From contig NTMA01000066.1 in NCBI GenBank assembly GCA_002917075.1, positions 152,995 through 216,994 on the forward strand: DNA of 64,000 nucleotides, given 5' to 3'. A program made the translations under genes and the position numbers. Below, piece after piece: positions 44,315 through 54,310 of this stretch. Position 1 is the stretch's first letter, and every line of letters begins with the position of its first letter. The notes under the pieces are model-generated. The model was given only the letters and a program-made list of their open reading frames with translations, made no database searches and was not told the DNA's origin. The stretch comes from Hawksworthiomyces lignivorus (lineage: Eukaryota; Ascomycota; Sordariomycetes; Ophiostomatales; Ophiostomataceae).

Positions 44315-45748
44315 TCACTCGAGTTCAGCAAACACGAGTGGCTGTGGGCGCCGCCATTCAGCGCCAAGGATTGGGGAGTCGTCCTCCTCGCCGTCGTCAC
44401 CTTCGTATGGGTTCATCACAGGATAGTCCGGGTGGGTCTTGGTAGCTTGGCTGCTTTCCTGTTCTGATTTCTGCAAGCTCGCTAGTGGAGTTACCGACTG
44501 CTGCTGTGGAGACGGTCCCGGATTTGGTGAAGATCTCGGACGTCCAATGTGGAGTGGGTGAGGATATAAGCTATGTGAGCCGAGAGAAGTAGTCGGATGA
44601 TGCTGAGGCTGTTGCGGCTGATACTGAGGTTGCTGCAGCAGATATGGCTGGAGGAAGTGCTGGGGCTCTAGGACTCTTTGGTGCGACCAGCTCAGGTCCT
44701 GCTCCTGGGAATTGAAAAGCCAAAGCTTGGGCGAGGACGACCCTGCCGGCTGCTCAGCTGGGTAGTGGGCTGGCTGGTAGTGCTGTTGGTGTTGGTGCTG
44801 TTGCTGGTGCGGATACGGCGTTATAGAAAGCATATGTGGATGTTGGATTAATCCGTGCTGGGAGTAATGATGACTATGTTGTAATTGTTGATGCTGCTGG
44901 GATGAAGGCCGATATGACTGATAACTTGCCTGCACATGTTGCTGCCGCAGTGGATAGGCATTTGGAAGCGACGGTGACGGCGTACGTGGGAGAGATAGTG
45001 TCATTGACTGAGGTGTCGACAGTCGTGACGCGGAAAAAGAGTCGCTGCAAATACTGCTTGCCTCAGCTATGCTATCCTTTTCAGCGAACTTGCTCAGGCT
45101 CTCTCTCTTATTTTCCCCCGCTTCCGTATTGGCTTCGCCCTCGTCTATCTCCAGGTCCGCGCTGAGACGCTCGACCAGTGTTGCGTGCGACTTCTTTAAT
45201 GTTTTCTTAACAAACCCAGCCATCAGGCGGTTGCATCGCAGATCCACATCCTCGCGCAAGTACAGACCCGTTGCTGGCGCACCTAGTGCAAGGAGGCCTA
45301 GCTCAATCGGCTGCCTTGGCTCACCGGGCAGGGTGCCAGCGACAGTCCAACGGTCACGGATATCCACGCCGAGTGGCGCACGGCAGTGGGTCTGCAGACC
45401 GTCAGGTAGAGGATGGAAGACACAGGTATAAGAGATGTTTCCCTGCTTAAGCTTGGCAGGTTTGTCGGATGTCGAGCTAGAGCTGCTGGACCACGGCATG
45501 GCAATGGCGTCGGTGAGCTTGTACCAGATGCAATTTGCCTCATCTGGGACGGCCCCCTCGGGTGCGGGGATGCGCCAGCGGTCGGTGACGAGCGGGTTGA
45601 GATCGATCATGGCCTCGTAGTCCTGCAGGAAGGCGAGGACGGTCTCGCGGCGCACCTGCGGCGGCAGCGGTGTGATGGTGGTAAAGCAATCTCGTTTCGA
45701 CATGCTGGTGGACAAGCGGCTCGAAGTTGCCACAGGCGCGGTCTTCAT
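44315..45748 (-). CDS. DUF7053-domain protein with Gln/His/Pro-rich C-terminal half
   Basis: About 477 residues, intronless. The N-terminal domain (about residues 16-185) matches the fungal DUF7053 pattern as I recall it. It reads MSKRDCFTTITPLPPQVRRETVLAFLQDYEAMIDLNPLV, then GNISYTCVFHPLPDGLQTHCRAPLGVDIRDRWTVAGTLPG, GLYLREDVDLRCNRLMAGFVKKTLKKSHATLVERL. This resembles a START/SRPBCC-like lipid-binding fold, but that is inference. The C-terminal half is low complexity with Gln, His, Pro and Ser (PHQQQHQHQQHYQPAHYPAEQ), ending NPYEGDDGEEDDSPILGAEWRRPQPL. Start is uncertain: ATG at 45748 (MKTAPVATSS) or the family-like ATG at 45703 (MSKRDCFTT). Function unknown. Confidence 0.82.
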   Translation of the reverse strand: MKTAPVATSSRLSTSMSKRDCFTTITPLPPQVRRETVLAFLQDYEAMIDLNPLVTDRWRIPAPEGAVPDEANCIWYKLTDAIAMPWSSSSSSTSDKPAKLKQGNISYTCVFHPLPDGLQTHCRAPLGVDIRDRWTVAGTLPGEPRQPIELGLLALGAPATGLYLREDVDLRCNRLMAGFVKKTLKKSHATLVERLSADLEIDEGEANTEAGENKRESLSKFAEKDSIAEASSICSDSFSASRLSTPQSMTLSLPRTPSPSLPNAYPLRQQHVQASYQSYRPSSQQHQQLQHSHHYSQHGLIQHPHMLSITPYPHQQQHQHQQHYQPAHYPAEQPAGSSSPKLWLFNSQEQDLSWSHQRVLEPQHFLQPYLLQQPQYQPQQPQHHPTTSLGSHSLYPHPLHIGRPRSSPNPGPSPQQQSVTPLASLQKSEQESSQATKTHPDYPVMNPYEGDDGEEDDSPILGAEWRRPQPLVFAELE

Positions 45749-47183
45749 CACTGACTTGGAAGATATGAAAAAGAAATCAGCACGGCTTGCACCGCAATCT
45801 AGGCGACCAATAAGTGAATTTATTAAATAATATGACAAAAGAGATCTAGGAAATTTCTATCTCTTGTGCTATATACAGAATATGGTCGCGAAAAGAAAGA
45901 GAAGAAGAAAGAATAGGTATATAAATAAAGAGTACGGAGTAAGCTGCAGAGTGAGTGTCACAACATATTGCCTATGGGTTCCTTTGTTGAGCCAAACAAC
46001 AGTTGTGGATGTGGAGACGAAAGCACCAACCCGTAGGGTTGGTGATGCATCGCGTTTAATCAGACCTAGAGTAAGGCGCTAAGCGGCAACAGTTAGGTCG
46101 ACATCAAGATGACGAGGAATCGCTGGATTGTATTATTGCAGAAAGTCCGCATGTGCGGGAAAGGCGGCGCAGCAGATGAAAGCAAGCCGAAAATAGCACG
46201 GAAGAGCCAATAGAGAACGACTAGTGCCATCCTTCTAGAACCACATCCTATAAGCACAGCCTTAAAAATACGCTCCAACAGCAGCCGGCAAAGTGGCGTT
46301 CCGAGGAAATCCTACCAAGTATGGGCGGCTGGGGGTTTGCGCATGGTTTCTTAATATATCGACCACCATCAGCCTTCGGATAAGTTTAATGAGGCTCGTC
46401 TCCCTTTTCATTTTCTCCATTTCTCAGCCACAATTCCAGCGAGCAGAAGTAGAAAGCAATGAAGCGTCGACGCAAGTAACAAGTAAGAATGTTTTTCGCA
46501 CGCTTTCAACAGACCTAAAAAGGAGCTCTTTGAAATATACTTTAAATTGTGTTGTTTCGATGCTGAATTTGGAACTCTCCGCCTTTTGAAATGGTATTGG
46601 GGCGCGATGAGCTGCAGGTATTGTTGTTTGTCTTCTTCTCTTACGGCCCAGGCATCTTTCCGCTTCTAGCACTCTCGCGTCCTCTATCCCGGACGAATTT
46701 CTGTTATTCTACTCTCCTTAGCCCAAAGATTATACATTTCGGTCATCTTATTTGTTCGTTTGATCCCATCTTAACAAGTTTTGTCTGGGCTGATACAGCA
46801 GCTAGTGCTCGGCAATACCCAGCGTACAGTGGGTGCTGCATTTCATAAGAGCATTAGCCAAATATGCCACCCACCTCTCTAAAGGAAACACGTCAATACT
46901 TATAAAGGCTGTGTTTAAATGGTAGACTATTGGTGCACTTCCCAGGATGGAAAGAGCCTCGACTATTAATGTTTACTATCAAAATTCCGTACTAAGCGAA
47001 GCAGTTACACCTGAGCAACTAGATCCTTCGACATCTGAGTTCCCCCCAAGCTTCTTCATTTTTCTTCTACGCCTATTCTTTTGAAATCGCGCTTTATCTG
47101 AAAAACAGGTCGTTCAAATATGCCATATAAAAAAAAAAGTAGGGAATAAGACCACGAAATACGCGGCGCATACTGCGATAACT
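45749..47183. other. Intergenic region between ORC4 3' end and the DUF7053 gene
   Basis: About 1.4 kb with both neighbours on the minus strand. One TACGGAGTA motif lies at 45933-45941. No gene seen. Confidence 0.6.
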
Positions 47184-50100
47184 TTAGATCTCCTTGCACC
47201 ATCGTGAAAGCACCGCGCCGAGTTTCACTCCAGGGGCCACCGGAATCTCCTCCAAGGTTATCTCGGTCCGCCACATGCTCCGGCCCTCAAGACTACTTAT
47301 CCCAAGACCACCTCGCCCCCTTGCTGCGCCTATGCCAGCTGAAATGAGCAACCCGAGAGATGCAAGCCGCTCCCACGCGCGAGCCGCGACGCCCCGGCCC
47401 CAAACTCGTGCGCTGCCGCCCACGATTATATTGCCTGAACTTCCCGTCATAGCTGGCGAATTGTGGTGTTGTACCAATCCCGACGATACTAGAGACGACT
47501 GCACCCGCTGCTTTCCCATCAGAGAAATGTATTCATCGTACGCCATGGCAAAATTGACTGTGTCTGTGCTCAAGACAATATCAAGGCGTGCGGCTGCAAT
47601 CAGTAACGAAAGCTCCAACTCGGAAATAGCAGACAGGAGATGAAGCTTAGAATCAGGTGCTCGAAGAGATAGCATGCTACATCGGTTCATCACTCCTTCT
47701 GCTCCCTTTGCTCCTACTGGATACACACCAGCAAGTTGTGCGGCATCCGTTTTGACTCCCAGTGTGCTCTCCACTGCGGGTAGTTGCAGCCGTGGCGCCG
47801 AGGGAGACACCGCAACCAACGGTAGAACACACGCAGTCCAGAATGCTAGAACTGACTTGCTATTGTAGAAATGGAATTCGAGTTGCGCTTTAAAAGTTGC
47901 CTCGTCTCTTACAGTCTGGTCGCGGCTGAGTTAGTGTTTTCTTTACTTTGTATGGAAAATAATGTTTGCTTGGGGTTCTTCCACATACGTCAATCATGTG
48001 CCTCCACCACTGTTGAAATTCATCATGGCCAGTCTGCTTGTTACCGCTCTTTACTTCAAGGTCCATGGTCTTATTGGCAGCGTCCCAGTCCTCTTCGTCA
48101 TCGTCGCCGTCCACTACAAGGCCGCGGCGGCATATGTCCCAATATGCTGATAAGCTTCGAGGCAGAGACAAATAAACATACCGGTGACTAAACCGGCTTT
48201 TTACGCGCTTCTCCAGACTTTCCACTACATCAACCTTCGTTGTCAGGCCTAAAACGACAATGGGCGCTTTGCGAGCCTGCGCAATATCGAATAGGTTGTA
48301 AAGCAGCGTCTGGCGTGCATGTGTGGCAAAGAGATCAAATTCGTCAATAACAAACACAACAGAAGTAGATGTCATGCTATTGCCAGCGTTGTTGTCTGCC
48401 GAAGCTGAAATTTCTGATGGGTGAGAAAGAAGGGCGAGTAAAGATGCTAGAGTATCGGCGTAGTTGTTGGTCTGACAGTTATTAGGAGAGACACCAAAAA
48501 AAGAGTGGCCTAGAGTGAAAAGAATAGCATACCTTGCTTACGACTTCATCTTCAACAGCCATCTCTTTGCCAAGCTGCCGCCAGATCTCACGCAAAGCTA
48601 GCTTGTCATCTGTATGAATAAATCCATTGAGCCGGACCACGTGAAACGCATCCCTATGATCAGCTGCCAGATTTCTCAACACTGATTCAACCATCTATCA
48701 CTCGTCAATTTTGGTCTTTTCCGTTTCCCCATTTAGAATATTTCCAACTCACCGTTGTTTTTCCTGTTCCCCGGGCTCCGATGACGAGCATAGAGTTTCC
48801 CTCGCCTGCTACCACTGTCTGTTTGACCAGCTGGTATGTCTTATCGTAAGCCTCATCTTGGCCTTGCAGCCGAATGCGCTTCTCGCCTGTGCAGCGACGG
48901 ATTAATCGCTGCTTTATCTTTTCGAGATGATACCCGAAGTTGGCAATATCAGGAGTGAGATTTTGAGATGCAATCGGAATAGCACCTGCCGCTTCACCGT
49001 CCACTTCGGTGTCTTCAATTTCTCCATTTTCTCTAATTTGAGTATGAAAGCTTTCTTGCTCCCCTTTCCGTTTCCGCCTTAGTTGTTTCTGCCGAGTGCA
49101 TGTTTTGCAGAGCCACTCGCCGTCAGGGACAACCGGTATGTGGTAGCAGAGCTGGTGAACGGCCAGCTCGCAGTTGTCGCAGAATACAATTTCATTGGGA
49201 GGTTCCGAATCAGGCTTGCCGCAGATGATGCATATTTCATCATCTTCCTCACCATCGTCATCGCTGTTCTCCTCATTCTCCTCCTCCTGTTGTCTCCTTA
49301 CTTCTTGCTGTTGTTGTTCGTTGGCTGATTTTATTGCCTCGGGAGCCAGCCCCGGTTTTGGTAGTGCTGACTCTCTCTCCTTTAATCTTCTGGCTGTCAC
49401 TTGGGGTTTCCCCCGTGTCTTTGTAATTGAAGCCTTGCGCTCTAGTACGTCTTTTGTCCTTCTGGGTGGTGTGTCTTTAGTCGGAGTATTATGTCCTGAG
49501 ATTCCGCTCGACAACCGTGACGGGTGAACTACTTTCTTCTCAAATAGAGGAGCAGTAGCATTCTCTGCCCCTCCTGTCATACCTGGTAAATGATTCCTAC
49601 TGCGCTGTGGGTGCTCAGGCGCGTCGTCCAGGTATTTCTTTGGGGTGTTGCGTACCCGGTCACCACGAGTGAGGTTCAATTCCAGGCCGTTTTTAAGCTT
49701 GTCAGTCCCATCGATCGCCAAATTGCCAAGCGGGTCTCGCTTCTTTCTCCTCGTTCCAGAAGTGGGCGCTTGAATTGAAGTTGCATCAGCGAGCTTCTTG
49801 AAAGGTGAATAAGGGGTTGGTGAAGAGCCGAGAGTGTCTTCTCTGTTATCTCCATCCTTGTTATCGACATCATTGGTGTTCATTTCTTTCTGTTGCTGGC
49901 ATCCGTCTCTAAATCCCTTGTCACCAATTTTGTCTTCACCTTGAACCTCCAGGTTTGCTAGTTTATCATTGTAGAGCTGTCGCTGAGTCGCATGGGACTT
50001 CCTGGTAGACATCGTAGGTGTTGCAAAGAGCTCGTTATCAATGTCATCTTCCGCCTCTGTGCTAGAAAGTGAATGCATCCTAGCATCTTCTTGCCGCTCA

Positions 50101-50489
50101 TCGTCTTTATCCTGTATGTTGTTCTGCTTGTTTTGGCCACTTCCGGAGGCATTCTTCGGCAAAATCGAGGCGGATTGTAGCGGCAACAACGCGGCATTCT
50201 TGCTGCGTTCAGTGCTGCCTTTCCTTTCCCGACCATCGCGAACCATACCAACTCCGTGAACCAGCGCGCTAGAGATGGCGGAAGCTATGGTGTGGACCGT
50301 TCTGGGAGTTTGTGGTGTACGGGCCGCAGTCACTGAATTTGGACCGTCTCCGCCATCAATGTGAGCTGGGGTTTCTGCTAGACGCTGTCTCTTAGCATGA
50401 TCCGTCGTCGTCGAAGAAACAGCTCCGAATGCCGTCGCGTCATCTTCGACCTCAAGCCGTGATCGTTTCCTGCTGATGCCGTTAAACAT
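47184..50489 (-). CDS. ORC4: ORC4, origin recognition complex subunit 4 with an internal PHD finger
   Basis: Four exons on the minus strand (48753-50489, 48533-48694, 47989-48471, 47184-47915; introns 58, 61 and 73 nt) encode about 1037 residues. A long disordered, charged N-terminus (1-415) precedes a C4HC3 PHD finger at about 420-464 (CIIC, CDNC, H-QLC, WLCKTC). Then comes the ORC4 AAA+ module: Walker [10 protein letters not shown] at 571-579 continuing [30 protein letters not shown]. Walker B VIDEFD is at about 674-679, with [54 protein letters not shown]. The C-terminal part ends [25 protein letters not shown], the winged-helix end. Orc4 helps load the MCM helicase at origins. The start could also be an in-frame ATG at 50630. 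Intron 3 uses the second of two CAG acceptors; the first would shift frame. Confidence 0.93.
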
Positions 50490-51102
50490 TGGATGAACGA
50501 GTAGTTTGTGATTGTCGCACTTAATGAATGCACAAGCGTCTGTTTGTATCAAAAGGTATAGCAATAGTACATGTTCATCTCGTCCCGATTGCGTTGGAAG
50601 CAGTCTTTTCCAAGGTGCTGAAAGACCCATTCTCTCAGGCGCCAGAGACCCACATACTGCAGGAGAAAAGCCAGCCACGTCCACGCATAATTAATAATCA
50701 CGTGTTTTCGCGTTTTTTCGCGATTACTGAACAAAGGCGTTTAGTTCGCGATGGGCAAAATAATGTGGGGTTTGAAGGAAGATGCGTTACCCCTCTGCTA
50801 GAGTTGTCGCAGCGGTTCTCATCGTGCCATGTTATAGAAGCGGATTACGAGGAAGTGCTCTCAAAGTGACCAATAAGCGTCGGTGAACATTACAGCCAAC
50901 CTGCTGCCTTCGCCTCTCTCTCTCTCTCTTTTTTTATTATTTCTAATGCTTATGAACGAAGGGAAAGAAAAAAAGGTTATGAGTGTGTGTGATTATCTAC
51001 CCTTCTATATTTTGACAAACTCTTTGCTAGAGAGAAGAGATGGCAGCACGATTCTAAAAGATAAGTCGGAAAGACGCGTAGGGGAGATGAACCACTAACG
51101 TT
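50490..51102. promoter_or_regulatory. Divergent ORC4/AlkB promoter with G1/S-type boxes
   Basis: 613 bp between head-to-head starts. TTCGCG occurs three times within 45 bp (about 50707-50712, 50717-50722, 50745-50750), twice followed by A, and ACGCGT is at 51074-51079, 24 bp before the AlkB start. A CCAAT box lies at 50870-50874 and a CT-repeat with T-run at 50911-50937. TTCGCG and ACGCGT resemble E2F/MBF sites that drive replication genes at G1/S; the assignment is inference. Confidence 0.6.
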
Positions 51103-52632
51103 ATGGATGCCTTTATAACAAAACAAAAAAAGCGAAAGCTTGATTTAACACCAGCATGGCAGGTGACTTCCGGAGAGAAAAACAGCGATGACACCACTTG
51201 TCACACAGCAGATCCCCGTCCAGGAGAAGCTAACGTGGAAGCGGACGAAGAGTCCACTGAAGTGAAGCTTGCTTTGCTGGCATCATTGCTCAGTGATGAC
51301 GATAGGGACGCTATTGACCAAGACACACTGCTTGACGTACTCCTCGCCCACCATGGTTCGGTGTCAGAGGCGGCGAAGGATTTTCAGAGCCGGCCCGGAA
51401 AATGGAACAGAAAGAAGCGGGCAAAATCATCGCGATGGCGTGGCGCTATTGGGCAACAGACATCTCTACTTGGGCTGTTTCCGAGATCAGTGTCCCTCCC
51501 AAGTTCCCCCGAAAAAGGCCCAGCAAACAACCTTTTGACTAGACGTGGCCGTACATTGTTTTTGTATGACCCGGCAGACGTTGAAAAACATACCCCCTGC
51601 ACACTAGTACACAACTTCTTGCCACCGGACATAGCTGACGACTTGTTACGAGAGATGTTGGGAGAATCCGAGACGTTTGGGGTGGCGCACTTCAAGCTGT
51701 TCGACCAAGTCGTTTCGAGTCCACACACGTCATGCTTTTACTTGGAGTCAGCCGCAGAAGCAGCAGCAGCGACGGACGCTGCAGGATTAGAACGTTCCTC
51801 CAGTGGTAAAAGCAGGCCGTTTCGATTAACTGTCGAGAGCCATGAGGGATACCGGTACAATGGGTCCCGGCTGAGTGATGTGCGGACTCTCACTCCACAG
51901 CTGCTCCGCGTTCGCCCCATCGTGCAAAAAGCCGTCAATGCAGCCATAAAGAAGCGAATCGCAGAACATTATCCGGATGGACGCAAGCTTCTACATCAGC
52001 ATCCTGGTCCTTGGCAGCCCAATGCAGCCTTTGTGAATTGCTACAACGGTGCCCAACAGAACGTGGGTTGGCACAGTGACCAGATGACCTACCTAGGGCC
52101 TCGTGCCGTGATCGGGTCGTTGTCTTTGGGTGTGGCGCGAGAGTTTCGCGTACGCCGTATCCTTCCCCGCGATGCTGAAAACGAAGACGAAGACGCAGCA
52201 GGCCAAATCAGCATCCATCTCCCGCACAATTCACTGCTGGTGATGCACGCTGAGATGCAAGAAGAATGGAAGCATAGTGTGAATCCTGCCACATCCATCG
52301 ATCCCCACCCTCTTGCTGGGAATAAACGCATCAACATCACCTACCGTGACTACCGTCTAGAATTTCACCCTAACAAGATACCTCGCTGTCGTTGCGGTAT
52401 TGCTACTGTTCTACGCGTCGTACAGAGGAAGAAAGAAAACTACGGGCGCTATTTTTGGATGTGTCACGGTGGAAACATTCCAGACAAAGTAGGCTGCACT
52501 TTTTTTCAATGGGCAGAATTTGACGATGATGGAAATCCAATATGGAATCGTCCGAACGATTATCCAGAGAAGATTGGAAGTGACGCCCATGAGAAGAGAA
52601 ATTTAACTGAAAGCAACTATGCGGGACAATGA
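51103..52632 (+). CDS. AlkB-family 2-oxoglutarate/Fe(II) dioxygenase with N-terminal CUE-like and C-terminal GRF zinc finger
   Basis: Intronless, 509 residues. Residues about 53-96 (VKLALLASLLSDDDRDAIDQDTLLDVLLAHHGSVSEAAKDF) look like a CUE ubiquitin-binding motif. The dioxygenase core runs about 165-420. The iron ligands are H324 and D326 (GWHSDQMTYLGPRAVIGSLSLG) and H391 (EWKHSV), with oxoglutarate-binding R409 and R415 (RINITYRDYR). A GRF zinc finger follows: C429, C431, C454 and C465 (PRCRCG, GRYFWMCHGG, VGCTFFQWAEF). The catalytic set is complete, so an active enzyme is expected, most likely oxidative removal of alkyl groups from DNA or RNA bases (ALKBH2/3 type). The GRF finger fits single-stranded nucleic-acid binding. 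The start MDAFITKQKK resembles the PCNA-binding start of human ALKBH2 in position, but matches the motif imperfectly. Confidence 0.92.
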   Translation: MDAFITKQKKRKLDLTPAWQVTSGEKNSDDTTCHTADPRPGEANVEADEESTEVKLALLASLLSDDDRDAIDQDTLLDVLLAHHGSVSEAAKDFQSRPGKWNRKKRAKSSRWRGAIGQQTSLLGLFPRSVSLPSSPEKGPANNLLTRRGRTLFLYDPADVEKHTPCTLVHNFLPPDIADDLLREMLGESETFGVAHFKLFDQVVSSPHTSCFYLESAAEAAAATDAAGLERSSSGKSRPFRLTVESHEGYRYNGSRLSDVRTLTPQLLRVRPIVQKAVNAAIKKRIAEHYPDGRKLLHQHPGPWQPNAAFVNCYNGAQQNVGWHSDQMTYLGPRAVIGSLSLGVAREFRVRRILPRDAENEDEDAAGQISIHLPHNSLLVMHAEMQEEWKHSVNPATSIDPHPLAGNKRINITYRDYRLEFHPNKIPRCRCGIATVLRVVQRKKENYGRYFWMCHGGNIPDKVGCTFFQWAEFDDDGNPIWNRPNDYPEKIGSDAHEKRNLTESNYAGQ

Positions 52633-54310
52633 AGCAAAGCATAAAAAAATTAAAAATACAAGCCCCATGTTGTTCACTAAAAATACATTTATAATTGCCC
52701 TCCATGTGACCCCGTTTCAAGGTTTGGCTCCGAGAGAATAATCGTGTATAAGAGTCATGTTGTGAGATCAAGAAAAACAAGTTCACCCAAGACCATTTAC
52801 CTAATTTCTTGCTTCTTACGGTGTTATGGCTGCTGGTACAGACTCTACTGCAAGTTGCCAAATTTTTTCCATTTCTTATTAGAATTTTGTATAAGACAGG
52901 GCATAATCTGTCAATATTATACTTCTATCATCTGACCTTTGATCTACTAGGACAGACTCGACTAAGATAGTCTCGCTGCCTGAGCATATGATTGCGGCGG
53001 TGCAGGGCACATCGATATGGTTCTGAAGGTGATATTACATTTTCTTCTCGCTTTGAAGGACAGATCGGATTCAGACTAATTTGTCCTAGCAATTCGGTTG
53101 ACAGTGTGGGACATTGATTGATATAGTCTTAAAGAAGAAAGGGAAATTCTGTTATACGCCATAAGACGTGCTCTTGGAGAAGAAAGATAATTTCCTCTTA
53201 TGTCGAACTGGCGCGTTAGCGGGAGTAAGTCTATTGGATTCTGTAAACACGCCCAGATTCGCTACGTGTACCGATTCTCTTTTCATGCTAGAGTTTCTTT
53301 CGAGATACTGTTGATGAACGAGTTCATCTATCGGCTTCGATATCTGAGACGTGCTGTAGAGACCACTGTCGTCCGTCAGTGGGTCAGTATCACAGATGAT
53401 TTCTACACGTAATCAAGGAATAGAAAAAGTAACTGACATGCATCAGGATGCGAACTTATCAGGCAATATATTTGTTTAGATCGCTGCAGACCGCCAGACT
53501 CACTTTGGCCACGAGCTTAAAAAGGAATATGTAGTCCGTGAGAATTCAGGCAAATATTGCTATCATCACTCAGCCTCAACGTTATCAGTTTCGTTTAACT
53601 TCTGCATGGATAGTATCAACGGCTTTTCTACCCTCATCACCTCCTGCAAAAATGCTGAGTCTCTTTCCACGGCTCTTCGTATCTTAGGAATAGTCATCGG
53701 CAGAAAATTGACGTCCCGGATATCACAAATGCTTGAGTTTTCATACGTATCGCCACTAGTCTTTCGTCGCTGGCTAAGAGTTTCAACTAATGCTAGAAGC
53801 TTGTTCTAGGTGTTAGATGAACAAATAACGATGTCGAGAGGCCATTTGATAATACATATGGGATCTAGTTGCCTGTCACGCAAGTCCATGCCTATCTTCT
53901 AGGTTTTGTATAGTTACAATATGATGGCAAAAAATCAGATGAGGAAGTGAGTAAATTCGTATATCGAACGAGACGTAGATAATTGAAAGAGGCACAGAGC
54001 TAGCGATCAACGCAAACATTGTTCTTTTACCTCGGGATATTAGTAGCTATTTTTCCACTTGCAAAGAAGGAAGGATACGGCGCATGACTTTAGAACAAAC
54101 TCTCATCGATGAAGATATTGTCAGCTGCCAACGGCTCTTTCCTTCCATTTCCAAGAAACTTCAATCATATCATGCGATGCCATCATTCATTCCAAATAAA
54201 ATAGTTTACGACAAAGCGAGTGAGATCAAGGAGTATATCTTTCAAAAAAAATTCCGTAGAAAACAAAATGCAACACGGACCATAACATAAAATAGATGTC
54301 AGTTATGGAA
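52633..54310. other. Convergent intergenic region, 1.7 kb
   Basis: AT-rich sequence between the convergent AlkB and UEV genes. Frames up to 70 codons show no family-like sequence. No gene seen. Confidence 0.55.

Noticed and set aside
47926..47988. Unspliced reading of ORC4 exon 3 ending KRRGNF
   Set aside because: A GTATGT donor and the downstream [14 protein letters not shown] frame restore the conserved ORC4 C-terminus when spliced.
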